Shown here in pieces: positions 1 through 12,855 of a stretch of DNA of 64,000 nt. The notes under the pieces were generated by a model. The model made no database searches. It was not told where the DNA came from and saw only the letters and a list, made by a program, of their open reading frames with translations. This DNA is from Scatophagus argus. Its lineage: Eukaryota; Chordata; Actinopteri; Scatophagidae. The translations under genes and the position numbers were made by a program. Positions within the stretch are counted from its first letter, which is position 1. Every line of letters starts with the position of its first letter. The stretch covers positions 16,360,330 through 16,424,329 of the forward strand of contig NC_058497.1 in assembly GCF_020382885.2 (NCBI RefSeq), written 5' to 3'.

Positions 1-1068
1 ATATGATCAATGATAGAGAAGAAAAAAAACCTCTAAACTATTTAGGTCAAAGAAAATAGAAAAAAAGCTATTTTAACTACTATCAATGAACAGTACAGTC
101 AATATTTTTGGCTCCTCTGATAATCTTTTACTGTCTTTTGCCTTTGCGGTTTCCTAAATGATCAAACAGTAGAAATCCTAAGATACATCAAATCAAATGC
201 ACCACACTGTTCAACTCCTGAACTCGTAAACCTTGAGTAAAGCCTGCACACAGTAATAAAACAAATGCACTTAAGCCTTTATGCACATATAAAACACCAG
301 CGAGCTCAGACAGCACAATAAAAATCTTACATGCACACACACTTACAGGCAGGAGACTAATTGACAATTAAACATTCGCCTTGTGGATGATGGAGGAAAT
401 TTAATCGAAAGTAAATTTTTCACGCGACTTTTCATTTTCATAATCTGCAGCTGAACATTCGTTGTTCTCATACACTTGCCGACCCTCACCTTTAACATCA
501 GAAAGCTCAGGTAATTACAGACTCAACACATGCACAAACACAAAAGACAACTTGCACAAACATGCAAACGGTTGTCATGACAGCAAGATGAACTGGAGCC
601 GGATTGGATGGTCGACACCTCACCTGCACTGCAAATTAGTAGTGGAGGTAACCACAGTAACAATGCCATTACTATTCCAGTGGCAAAGCTTTAAGCACAT
701 ACAGTAAACAGGAAAGTATGTTGATGCTGGTCAGCTGTACCAAGAATACTGCAAAAGGCCCAAATACCTTAAAATATAAGATTTCAAATTGATTTTCACT
801 CTGCTGAAGAGTAAAACAAACTGTTATCTGGCCACTGGGGCTCCCCACAGACTCACAGTTTAAACATCAGTGTGTCAGACGTGATTATTGTGTTATTGAT
901 TGATTCTTGGCAGACAATAACAAAGACAAAAATCAATCCCTTTGGATCGAGGAGTTGCAAGTGCACGGGAGAGCAGGAGACATGACATGAGTGTGGCTAA
1001 TTTGTGAATTTCTAAAGTCTCTGTGGGTATGATCCAATGCCGGTCATCTCTTTGCCCTCAGGTGGAAA

Positions 1069-1091
1069 ACACACACACACACACACACACA
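1069..1091. repeat. (AC)n microsatellite
   Basis: Perfect AC run of about 22 bases in the Jagged intron. Confidence 0.9.
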
Positions 1092-1608
1092 AGCACAAGA
1101 TGTGGAATTAGACCCCCGGTGTGCAGCCGTCCACCCCACCCTGCTCCCATGACCCCGTCTCTATAATTAAATGTCTCTGTTCTCGCATTCTTGCCATCTC
1201 CTTTGTTTTTCTTTCATTCTGGACATAATTAGCATCAGACTTTATCTTTCCCTCTCTGCCCTCACCTCACACACCGCTGACCCACCACCACCGCAGCCAC
1301 CGCCTTGTCATCGCTTCAAACTCCCTCTCCCCAGTGGTGGAAAAGGCAGTCAGATTCTTTACTTGAAATCTTCCTGTGGCTGGTATATTATTGTGCATTG
1401 ACACCATTCGATTTTTTCAACACTGCTTCAATCTGTTAGCATCATTTTACTCTGACTATTTTACATACACTCAGGTTGTTTATGCCTCATTTCCTCTGCA
1501 CAGCATGGAACTGTTCTTTTCTTGCTTATTCATTGGCTGATGCTGTGAATGGTACCTGGCAATGAGGGTTTTGCTATCTGCAGTCTAAAACAAAGCAGAC
1601 GACTCTTT

Positions 1609-1830
1609 AGACCAGTGATTCCCAACCTAGAGATCGGGTCCTTCCAAAGGGTCACAAGATAAATTTGACGGGTTGTTATTTCAGCATCGTTCTACAGAAC
1701 AGGTATAAAAACTGAACCCATTTGTTCCTGTGACAAAGCCTTAGCTATAATGTTGTCATGTCATAAAACTGATTTATTTGTCAAGAGTTTTTTGGAACAA
1801 TTTAGGAATGAAAGGAATGAAGGAAAAACA
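1609..1830 (+). mobile_element. Teleost repeat fragment (CAGTGATTCCCAACCT type)
   Basis: ACCAGTGATTCCCAACCTAG, then GGGTCCTTCCAAAGGGTCAC and AAGATAAATTTGACGGG, is a widely recurring fish element, probably of DNA-transposon origin. An inverted relative lies inside the repeat at 5660-6065, and a short start-like piece (GCAGTGGTTCCCAGCTTTG) lies at about 61153-61172. Confidence 0.55.
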
Positions 1831-2328
1831 GAGAAATTATGTTGCCCTGCTGTTAGGGCATCAGATCAGACCACACTTTTATGGATCAGATGGACAAATG
1901 GACTTGTTTTAAAACAAGTTTAGAAAAGAAAATCATTCTTCTGATAAATTGTTAACAAGTCCCCATGTGACATGGGGCTGCATCAAGACACAACTGTGTT
2001 TTCTTTTTTTGAGGTCTCAAGCCAAAATTGTTATTATTATTAATTATTTATTATTATTAAGAATATCATATATTTTTCGAGCACCACTGTCTGTCGCTCT
2101 CTGCATCCTCGCCCCCTCTCTGTCCGTCGGACAGGCACATTCCTGCAGAGTTAATTGACTTAAACCAAACTTAGCGGCGACTTCAAACGCTGTGGAACAA
2201 CAGAGGCCTCTTGACATAATGTGCCCTCATCCTCCATGTCGCCCTGCCCCATCTACATCCTGTCATCCCTCCCCTTCTTTGCCTCCTGCTGCTTATGATT
2301 CTCTCAACAGAGTGAGTAAGCCGTTATG

Positions 2329-2361
2329 ACACACACACACACACACTCACACACACACACA
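2329..2361. repeat. Interrupted (AC)n microsatellite
   Basis: Two AC runs separated by a single T interruption, 33 bases in all. Confidence 0.9.
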
Positions 2362-2683
2362 GAGCTCCACAGCCCCCACCCAAAACACCTGTGCTCCACA
2401 CTGAGATCATCCACTAACTGCCAAAACCTTCCCTCCCCTCCCAACTCTCACTTCCTTCTTCGTTAAGCAGTCTCCCCTCTGCAGTGCGTACATCAGCTTT
2501 AACCTTTTGCTCATTAATCTCAACTCTTTTGCCCACCTTCCACACCCCCACCCAAACCCACAGCCCCATCCTCTCTGACTTCCACAGGAAATTACCTTGT
2601 CTAGCCACTGGGCACTTCGCACCCACGGCTACAGTTTCAAATAGAGACCTAACGAGTGAGAAAAGAGAATAAGACTGGGAGTG

Positions 2684-2701
2684 GTGTGTGTCTGTACAGA
2701 A

Positions 2702-2770
<69 letters not shown>

Positions 2771-2779
2771 TGTACAGAA

Positions 2780-2851
<72 letters not shown>
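2684..2851. repeat. Compound (GT)n / (GT)n / (GA)n microsatellite
   Basis: Two GT blocks are separated by the same short spacer (CTGTACAGAATAGT) that also precedes the first block. A GA block of about 35 bases follows directly. Total length is about 165 bases, making it the largest simple repeat here. All open frames across it are repeat artefacts. Confidence 0.95.
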
Positions 2852-2856
<5 letters not shown>

Positions 2857-5357
2857 CTCACAATATAAAAAGGATCAGGTTGTGTGTCAGGTTAACCTTC
2901 CTCCGCTCATCAACAAAGAGAAAACCACTTGATGCTACTGGACCTCCAATCAGACTTGGCTGTACGTACAAAGAGGGCTGGAACAGTGGTACACATGCTA
3001 TATGAACGTGAAAAAAAACCCCAGACAGATTTAGATTTAAAAATAGATTTTTCATAAATGAATTTTAAACGTCTCTCTGGCTAAAACAGTTTCAGTAAAC
3101 TGGGGTGCTGACTGCAGACTCGGGACGCTCTTCTACTTGTATCACACCCATTGAAGACACTTATCGTACCTGTCTGATGAAGCCCACTGTTGATGTGGAG
3201 AATTTTTCTACTTTTTGGTCAATTTTTCATTTATGTATTTATTTTCATTTTTAAAATCTTGCTGTGTATTTATGTTCGATTGAATGCTGGCAGTCTAGTT
3301 GTACTTTATTATTACTGTTGTGTTATTTTTTATACATGGAAATACGGGGGTTGGTTGAATGTTAAGTTAAAATGTTCTGAGAAACTTTTATATTTCTGTT
3401 GTGAAAGGTTGTGGTGCGAAGTTTGGTTTTTTTATTGGACTTCCTTAAGAGCTGCTTTGGGACAGTAGGCTACGGACTGTTTTCTCTGTGGTTTGGTGCT
3501 ACAATTAGGATTATTCATAAATAAAAGACAATAAAGTAAAGAATGAAGGGGAGTAGAGAATAGAGACACAATAAACATGATACTTCTGTGAATAGTCTAC
3601 GAGAGCCACTGATTATATGACTGGGCACTCAGATATCTGGCTTTAAAACTCTCCTTTTGGGGCTTTCAGTGTGTTCACATTTTTCAAGTTTGTTTCACTC
3701 ACCTTCATCAACCAAAACACCTCTGAAGAACTGAGGCAGAACGCACACCTGTACTAAAGAGGTGGTGGCTTGCAGGCAGATATGAAAAAAAAACAAAGAA
3801 TAGAAAAGCCATACAGTCATAAACGGACTCATAAGGTCTTTATAAGTTGAAATAAATGAGTAGTCAGAAGAAGGTTATGAGTGTGTGGCTTTAGCATTTA
3901 TTTTTTTGTCAACTTAGGGTTATTAGTAAATTAGGTTTTGTGACATCATTTAATTTCCTGCTTAGCTCCACCCATCTGTAACCTGAGCAAAAGTCAAATC
4001 TGACAGTAATAAAACCATCTGTGTAGGTGTGCTGGGCCTTTAAAAGCCACATTTGTTTTCTGCTATGACATACCTCCCTCATTCTCCAAAAGAAGTGGCA
4101 ATTGTTCTTAATGTCCGCCCTCAGACTTTGATGTGCAAATGTTTAAGACTGTCCCACTCTAAAATCAAAAAAATATTTGCAGACTTTAATTAAAATACAA
4201 TAAATCACCATAAAGAGGATTAAAGGGCTCTTCAGCGACCTGATATGACAGGTGGAGTAAAGTCGGAATCTTAACCATTAAACCCGTCAGACAGACAAGA
4301 ATGAGGGCACAGGATTACAGTGTGATAATAAGACTCACTGATGTCAGATATGAGCACTGCTGCTTACAACAACACATATCTCAGTGGATGGGAATGACAG
4401 AGTGGAGCAGGAGAGGCAGCATGGGACCGGACTGTAAATCACACTCTGGTCAGAATATGTTTCACAATGTGACGGCTCAGAATGCTTGTGGTTGCTCCTG
4501 CGAAGCTCCGGCAGCACAAGAAACCGCAGAGAGAAGAGGAGGATTTCTGACAGCTATACTGTAACTCTTCCTGCTCGGTGTAATCCACAGGGGTGTGATG
4601 TGACTGAACATCACTGAAGGGCAGCAGCACGGAGAACAAGAGGTTTACAGTGGACGATTTTAACGAGAGAGAAAGCATTAAGAGGGTGTGTGTGGGAGAG
4701 GGAGATGACGGGTAAGACATACCAAGGAGGGAGGGAAAGAGAGATCGATCTGCAAAGAAAGTCACCTACTTGCGGCGACTATACCTGTGTATCCATTTAA
4801 ACAACGTTGCCCATCGCCATTCAGTGACAAACAATGACACCCACAGACTGTAATTTCACAACAATCACGTAGGTGCCTCTTTTCTCTTATAATAAAGAGA
4901 CTCCCACTCTCAATCCAATTTGCACACAAATGAAATCATTAAAACAGGCTTCCCTTGAGACATTTACCCTCGAGTTATTAACTTATCTCTAAAAAACACA
5001 AGCGCCAGATCCTGCTGGAATTAACCTTCTTTGTGTTTCGGATGTATTTGTGGGCTGGGTCTATGGAGAGAAAAAGGATATAAGGAGAAAAGTGTGAGTG
5101 TGTTTGTACAAGCCTGCAGGTTTACATGCGCAGACCAAGTGCACAACAGTATCAGTGTACATGCAGGTATGCAAGTCAGCGTAGTTGAGTCAATTAGGGG
5201 ACAAAAGAGAGCAGAGCACAAAAGAAGGGAGGAGAAAGAGCGAAAGACAGACATGGGAGAGAAAGAAAGCTCCAACTATGCTCCTCTCCTTTCGATTCCC
5301 ATCACTGACTTCCCCCTGTTTCGGCTCCCACACAGCAGGAATGCGCAGGTTACACCG

Positions 5358-5358
<1 letters not shown>

Positions 5359-5430
<72 letters not shown>

Positions 5431-5438
5431 TGCGTGCG
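5359..5438. repeat. (TG)n-(TGCG)n compound microsatellite
   Basis: About 54 bases of TG alternate directly into a tetranucleotide GCGT block of about 26 bases. The alternating purine-pyrimidine pattern continues throughout. Confidence 0.95.
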
Positions 5439-5477
5439 GCACACATGATGGTATAGAGGGCCTATTCTGATCAGTTT

Positions 5478-6130
5478 CAGTGGTGGAAAATACATTCACT
5501 CAAGTAATCTATTCAACTGCAATTCTGAGGGACTTTACTTGAGTGTTTCTATTTTGTGGTAGTACATTACTTCATTTAAGAGGAAAATATGGTGTTTTTT
5601 TCGACTGCACTACATTTATCGGACAGCTATAGTTAGGCTTAAATTTAGATTAAGATTATCTCTGCATGGCGTGAAGAGTGGAAACAGTGGGAAACAGACA
5701 GCCTGGCTCTGTTCAAATGAAGAAAATCCACCAACACGTCTAACCCTCACAGATTAACATGTTACATCGCAAAAAATAAATCATTAAAATGATCTTTTTC
5801 CATGGGTGAGTGGGTGAGGGGTGTTGCACTTGGCTATGCACAGACAACAAATGACTTTATTTTAAAAATTGGTTTAGACCCAATGAAATTAAATTATTCA
5901 ATATTTAATTAAAACGAGAAAAGTCCAAAAAATGAATATGTATGTGTGTCACAGAAATTAAAATTTTTTTTGCTTCTTTTCTGCTGCATTAATCATCTCA
6001 CGAACCCTCAGATTTATTCTGTACCCACTGGAAGAGGCCTGACCCCTCGTTTGGAAAGTACTGGACTAAATTACTGAACCATGTAAAGTAATTAAAATAT
6101 CTCCACCTCCTACAGCAGTAAAATACAGAG
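5478..6130 (+). mobile_element. Teleost interspersed repeat, interrupted by other repeats
   Basis: It begins CAGTGGTGGAAAA and runs through ACTTTACTTGAGTGTTTC and CTACATTTATCGGACAGCT. This is the start of a non-autonomous repeat that I recognise from many percomorph genomes (the one rich in ACTTGAGTA-like words). The matching downstream segment (AAATATCTCCACCTCCTACAGC) resumes at about 6070-6130. The sequence between, roughly 5660-6065, resembles two other teleost repeats: a CCTGGCTCTGTTCAAA segment and an inverted ACCCCTCGTTTGGAAAG segment. The family name is not assigned. Confidence 0.6.
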
Positions 6131-6709
6131 GCTTCAGTATTAAGACAGTTTATATCGGCAGGGCAGGCAGACACTGATCAGCCCACAGTAGCTACACAAG
6201 AACATATTTGCATGATAGCCGCACTTTGCATGTTGGATTCTGGGACAAGGAGCTGCCTCAAAAGCATTTCACTGAGGGGGAAATGCTTTGTTCACCATAA
6301 TGTTGTTAGCTTCAACCATATTACAGAAAACACATTTTTTTCATTTACTCCTACTGGTGTTGAGCCATGCACTCTGGTTTAGATTTTATGTCCCGATGTT
6401 TTCAGTTGTCTGTCTCTAACACTGTCTGCCACCACCCCAACACAATATAAGTGAAAGGAGTGGCATTTGTGGTGCTCAAAGCATGAAAAGATTACACGGG
6501 AGAAACTCAAAGAATGTTTCTATTCAGAAACAATGACATGATTACTCTTGTCGTGAACAATTATTATTATGAGGTTTGTGTCTATTCTATTTCTTTGGTC
6601 ACACCATGAAACCGTCACTATTATTTAGAAAAGCTGACATGAATCCGCTATCTGAGTTCAATTTTATGGAATGAGTTTTTATTGAATAGTTGACAACCTA
6701 GACAGAGAA

Positions 6710-7365
6710 AGGAAAAAAGTACATTTACTCAACTTAAGTACAATTTTGCAGTCCCTACACTTTTAAGTACTTCTATTTTAAACTATTTTATATCCACATA
6801 ACATTCCAACGGGAAATATTTTACTGTTTATGGTTATTTGACTTTGCTACTTTGCAGATTCTAATTTTGCATACAAAACAAATCATCTTATCAAAAATTA
6901 CGAATTAAATTGTCCAGCAGTATATAAAATAGATAAAATTAGCTCCAACTTGATCAGCAACAACAGGAGCAACATCAGCATTCACTGTGTTGAGTTGACA
7001 ATGTCAAGTCCAATAATTCTTTTAGCTCCACTGTGTTCAGTCTCTAACCGTGTCTGTCTGTCCTTCTGTTTGGAGCTGAGGACGTAGTATCAAATGGGTT
7101 TTTAGAGCTTTTTCATTCACCTTCATTTACCAGTAAGACTGAAATATGCTAAAATCCTCTAAAGTGAGGCAGAACTGCAGTAAGGTGGGTAGCATATTTC
7201 ACAGTAATGATGATAATAGTAATAATTAAAGTTTATTTGTATAGCACTTCAACTCACATCACAAAGTGCTTCTTTACAACATATAGATAAAAATAAAAAG
7301 TTTTTTTTAGAGCATTTTATAATTGTTGTATTAGTACTTTAACCTAAGCAAAGGTTCTGAGTACA
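6710..7365 (+). mobile_element. Second copy of the same teleost repeat with an internal insertion
   Basis: GTACATTTACTCAACTTAAG near the start, a CAGTATATAAAATAGATAAA segment and AATTAGCTCCAACTTGATCA match the 5' and middle parts of the repeat family at 5478. TATTAGTACTTTAACCTAAG and GTTCTGAGTAC at about 7328-7363 match its 3' part. In between (about 7225-7285) is TTTATTTGTATAGCACTTC...CACAAAGTGCTTCTTTAC, the conserved tail of another teleost retroposon, apparently inserted later. Confidence 0.6.
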
Positions 7366-9509
7366 CTGAAGACATGCAGAAACTGTGGTTACCATATATG
7401 GTATGTGCATTAAACATTAGATTACCAGGAAACCTGCAGAGTGTTTTGGCTCACACTCTTTTCACTCATGGATACCAAACATCAGAACAAAATGAGACAT
7501 GTAATTCTGAGACAGGTTATTCTTGCCTGTAATTCTCTTCTTTGTGCACTGAACGTGCTGCACGACTTAGTATCTAGCTCAGTTTGTAATAATAGAAACG
7601 CAAAAACCTCCTATCTATGCAAACACACACTTAGCAGGAGTGACAGCACGGGAGGAACAAAGTTTGCGTGTGCCAAAAAACTCAACTCAACCCACACTTG
7701 TGAGTCTTTCCCAGCAACAGTCAGCTATGGCCTCAGGCAGTTAACCTGACCGTGAGTGAGTTTTAATACTTGACATGAGGATTATAAACGACGGGGACTT
7801 CACTCCATGTTCAGTACTTCTGTAGCACCTATCGCAGTGTCATTTGTCACAGGTTGTTTCAACAAAACGGACTGACTTGATTGACTAGTTCTGACTGACA
7901 AAAGATCAGGAAACAGCAGATTCGGTTCCCAAAACGTCTGCTAAGCAGTGGTCTTGTGCTGAACCTCCTGCAGAACAGTGAAGCTGTCTGTACTACATGG
8001 TCATCAGCACTGAGTACCTGCCTTCGCTTTAGCTTTCACTCCTGCTTCAGTCACTGACTTGTATGCACTCCAGTCGCATAAACAGATTCATCAGGGAACA
8101 GACTCTCTCTTGGCAGATGGCTTTGTTTCCTTTCACCATCCAAACAGATTCTACAGTCAAACCACCAACAGAGAGACAGCTTGAAGAAATGACATCTCCG
8201 TTATGAAGTCTTTGAACTTTTCCTGTCTCTGCGGAGGCGCCGCAGCGAAAACATCCCAGACCACTGAGTGTCTGTGATTCTAACACTGGGGTCAAAATGA
8301 AGCCACATCCCTCAGACTATCTGTAAAATTACCAACGTCCAGGAGGCCAAGCCTATCTGGATCTCACATCTGAAACCAGACGAGGGAAACGGCGCACATG
8401 GTATCATATCCTCTGACATTCTAGTTTTCATATGAATTTTCACACAGTATTGTTTACCTGCCTGTTTTCCAAAACTAGACCACATTTAGCACATTTTACA
8501 TTGCCTTTGTTGGTTAGTTAGTTTTAGCCACTAAGAGTTAACAATCTGAGTCAAACTTAGACATTGTATTATATCCCGTTGCTGCCATGTTTTTCTTGTG
8601 GTTGGTTTGTATCACAAACAGCCAGTGGCTGTGCTGATACAGCAGATTGTGAGCTTTGGTTTTCCCTGGTAAACACACCGACTTCTTCAGCGGTCCCTCT
8701 AGTCTGGCCTGCTGCTCCTCCCCTCGGGATCACTCCTCCTCTGGAGATGCTCTTGGATGCCAGAGTGTCTCTGGTTTAGGCAGAGTGGACAAGCCACATG
8801 TCTGCAGGGCGGAAGCCACCTTGCCGAAACAAGTAACATTAGTCCCAGATGTGTCTATCATTTTCCCAAGCTTGGACACATTGCATGCCTGCTATACACA
8901 GACAAAACACAGCTGCCAAGTGGTTGGGGAAACTACAGCTCACAATCCACCATATCAGCACCACCGCTGGCTGTTTGTTTTACAAACCAACTGCGAGAAA
9001 ACAACAGATACAACCCGAGACTGCACCAATCACACTTGACTCAAACTGTTAACTCTCAGTCCGTTCCATATTCAACACTCTGATAAAGAATGACATTAAT
9101 TTCATTGTGGTTTCATCTACACCAGGTGAGCATAAGAATATCAGGGGAAGCCAATCAGAGAAGGGTGATGTGCAGGGCGGGTCTTTTCAAGTAAACCAGC
9201 GAGATCCATAATAACACAGAGCTGGGAGGTGAGAGGCTTGACAAAGTTCTCTGTCAAAAGTTCAAAAACCCTCCAACAAACATCTCTAACGTTTAACTAA
9301 CACAACATTTCTTGTTTGTTTAATTCACCCACAAACAAAAAAACAATAACAGTTTATGGTTCAGATAAACTCCCCAGTATCTTCACACACAAGTTTATCC
9401 ATCTGCCCAGCACTTCTTCACTCTTCCTACAACCACAGATTGTTCTCCATGTTTTTACAGCTTAGGCAGACAAGATCCAACATGTTAATTCATGAGCTTG
9501 GTGCTGTCT

Positions 9510-9690
9510 GGTGTATTTTTGAACTTTGGAGGAACCTAGGTTAGCTGTTGCCCCCTGTGCTAAGCTAACCGGCTAACTGACTGCTGGAGCTCTATCTTCA
9601 TACTAAGAACACAGGCGAGCATGGTAATCTCATTTAACTTTTAGCAAGAAAACAAGCAGTTATCAAACATTATCCAAAATATCAAACAAG
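9510..9690 (+). mobile_element. Teleost interspersed repeat fragment
   Basis: TTAGCTGTTGCCCCCTGTGC, then GCTAAGCTAACCGGCTAACT and AGCTCTATCTTCATACTAAG, is a recurrent teleost repeat of unknown class. The CCTGGCTCTGTTCAAA segment at about 5700 is the same family in the opposite orientation. Confidence 0.55.
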
Positions 9691-10599
9691 CCTTTTAATA
9701 TAGCCTTTAAAATGATACCGAGGGTGATGTGATATTTGGACTTGTTCAGGAACAGTCAAGCCACACATTTACAGAAACAAAGGTTCAAAATGTGACTGAA
9801 AAACAGACAGATTTCCACCAGTGTGATGAGTGTGTTGGGTAAATACTGACTGTGCTGCCCTACTCTGAGGCATTTGCTAGGCCAGCCTTTACAAAGACCT
9901 GTCAAGGTTGAAATGTTGCTCAATTTAATTCCTTGAGAGCCATCAGTTCAGATTGCAGACCTTTTTTATTTTACTTGTTGAGGCTGAGAGATTCTGATGT
10001 CAGTCATCAGCTCATGCATATAATGGATTTAGCATACAGCATTGCACTCTTTCATACACGTATTAGTCGCATTATGTGTACAGTGTGGTCACTGACAATC
10101 CCAAAAAGCCATCCTTTGCCCTTTGCATGAGACTAAGAGGTTACAGAAACTAAGACAGAGTTTGTAGTTTACAATAACCGGGCGGTTGAACAAAATCAGC
10201 ACACAGTTTTAACCTCAGCGATCACAGCACAGACCTCCAGCAGCCTGACAGGGATGAAAACATTCCAGCCAATCATGATGAATATACAAAACAAATACAA
10301 CACAATAAATTACAGCTATGCTCACACTCATAAGCAAATACAGACGCACACATATGACTGCATGCAGTTCCCTGAAGAGATCAGTGAGAGAATGGGAGAA
10401 AGGAAGGCTGAACAAGTGAGGGAGGACAGGGGGCAGAGAGAGCTCACCTTTCCTCATAATGACTACGTTCACCTGTTCATCCCCTCACCTGGGGCAGGAG
10501 AATCACTCCCTCTCCCTCCCTGCTGAGAGGTGGAGGGTGGGTGTTGGAGTCCTCATAAAGTGAGGTTAAAATACATTGACACTGTCACTGTGTCCAAGC

Positions 10600-10627
10600 A
10601 CTCTCTCTCTCTCTCTCTCTCTCTCTC
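10600..10627. repeat. (CT)n microsatellite
   Basis: Perfect CT run of about 27 bases in the Jagged intron. Confidence 0.92.
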
Positions 10628-12855
10628 CTTCCCCCTGCAGTGCAGCCAGCCCTGCAGCCCGGCCCTGAAACTGATCCAGGTAGCTTTTCTGACAGAAAAC
10701 TTTCTCACACTTGTGCCTGCCAGTCACGCACCTCCCAAATGCACAGAAGGAGGGGAAAAAAACACAAGGAAAGTGTGACACACACTTGCGGTGCGCATGT
10801 AACACATGCACAGAAACGCACACAAAAGCAAACTGTACACAGATAAGGGAAGATAATTGGCTCTGGGACGAAGAGTCTCACAGGTAAATGGGCTGATGCT
10901 AATCAAGAGGAAGAAACCTAAACCAACTGTGTGTTACATTCCTGTGTGTGTGTCTGTGTGTAGCTGAAGCTTCACTTGGGTTTTGTCTGATATTAGAAAC
11001 ATTTTTCAACACAATATGAACAGAATTAGAGCTATAAGGCCTTTTGTAGCCATTTCTGTCGTACTTTCAGTATGAGAAGGAAGTCAACCATGCTGGGAGC
11101 GATCAAACTCAAAAAATAAATAAATAAATGAAAGACTGCAGGAGGATTTCTTTCACTACAAAAGACCCAAAAAAAAGAAATAGACAAAACCTCCACAATC
11201 CCTAGAAAAATTGAGGCTCAGTTCTTCTTGTCCTTGCTGAAAAGCTTGAAAAGGATTCTCTGGAGCTCTAGTTTCATGGATAAACAAAGATTTAAGGTCT
11301 AGAGTGTGATTTAGAGGGGGTTAGAGCAAGAAATGGAATATAATATTGGAGGAAATGGAATATTTATAATTATGTATTAGTATTTTGTGGATTTTGCAGC
11401 CACCACAGGGAGGGTGACAGGAGGGATGTTCAGTTGGTTGCGATCTGCAACCACACCACTAGATGCCACTAAATCCTACAAACTAGGCCTTCTCTACACC
11501 AAATATTCATGTTTGAAAGATACGAAGAGTGATTTATTTTGCATTTTCACCAAAAATTGACAATTAAGCAATTATCACAATAATTGCCATTTATTTTCAG
11601 TTGACAGACGAATTAATTAATTGCCTCGTGGTTCCAGTTCTAATGCATAATAATCAGTGCAAACCTCTCCAGGTGATAAACTCCTTCATCCCTACTTATT
11701 AATCTTCACGTTTTTCTAGGTTCTTCCTGCAGAATTAGAAAAAAAAAACTGAAGAAAAAAAGAGACAGAAGACTGGAGAAGGAAAAAAGAAAGGTGAACT
11801 GAATGATCAATATCTCTTCTTGGCCACACTTGCCTACTGTTCTGCTAATGGCAGATTAATTGCTCTGCTCTTTAATGGGGACACGAGATGGAGCAGCCAG
11901 CAGTGTGATGTTTTATCGAGATGCAGGCTGTTCGATAAAAAAAAAAGCAACCAATAGACCCAAAGTTTTTAACTTACAGGCAGAACTCAGGATGGATGGA
12001 AGAAAAAAGGGAGGAAGAGGACAGAAATGTGCAGTGAAAGAAGAAGACAAAGGACTGCAACTAACTGCTTTTCTTATAAATTAATCTCCTGATTATTTTC
12101 TCAAGCAATCAGTTTGATCAATCGAATCAATGATCAAATCTGAAAATCATTTTTAAAAAAAAAACAAAAACAACATAATCAGAAGGGAAAAGAATAAAAC
12201 CAATCGAAAACCGTTGGAATTTTTTTTCTTAAAAAATCACTTAAAATCAAGTTGCCACTCAAATAGACTAATCAATTAACCAACTAATCATTTCTACTCT
12301 CCTTCTACATATTGTTAGGTACAGTCAACTTCAGACAAAGTTTCATATCTTTATGTTTTGTACATTAAAAAAAAATAATATTTAAAGTAACTCGTAACTA
12401 AAGCCGTCAAACAAATGAAATAAATCCCAAAACTGCTCGCAGGCTAACACGCCCACAATCAATGCAGACATACTGATGCTAAATTAACACTATGAATCAA
12501 AACAGTTGCTAGAAAATAAAATTTCTCTAAGAACGATTTCTGATTTTTTTTTCTTTTTTACCACTGTGTTGGACAATAACAAATCCATTTAACAGGGGAA
12601 TTTCCCATATCCAAACAGATACTGTGAAGCACCACAGTATATAGAGGTATTATAGGTGTTATAGGTGCTGGTCAGCCCTGCAGCACTGTCAACCCCACAC
12701 AGAGAAGGACAGAAAAGGTGTAAAAGCATGTGAATCTGAACTCTGACTATCATTGTTATTCCACTCTTGCCTCAGTTTGAGTGTATTGTTGTACTTGAAG
12801 CTTAGCCTGTTCCCTTGGTAACCATACTGATAACCAGTACCGCCCCTGTACTTAC

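Larger units (their letters stand above)
1..12855 (-). other. Intron 2 of the Jagged gene (partial, runs off the left edge)
   Basis: No DSL, EGF or other coding exon was found on either strand. The donor after exon 2 is GTAAGT at 12850-12855. The short exon expected next in Jagged genes (start of the RSYTLLVEAW-like segment) was not seen, so this is read as continuous intron. The sequence is AT-rich. It holds CA/GT and GA microsatellites, several fragmentary teleost repeats (some nested, listed separately) and a few calm stretches that could be regulatory. Confidence 0.7.

Noticed and set aside
2649-3005. Open frames of alternating His-Thr, Cys-Val or Arg-Glu
   Set aside because: They are translations of the GT/CA and GA microsatellite, not genes.
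5031-5495. 141-codon and other frames crossing 5359-5438
   Set aside because: Half of each is microsatellite translation (CVCV or HTHT), and the remainder has no recognisable homology.
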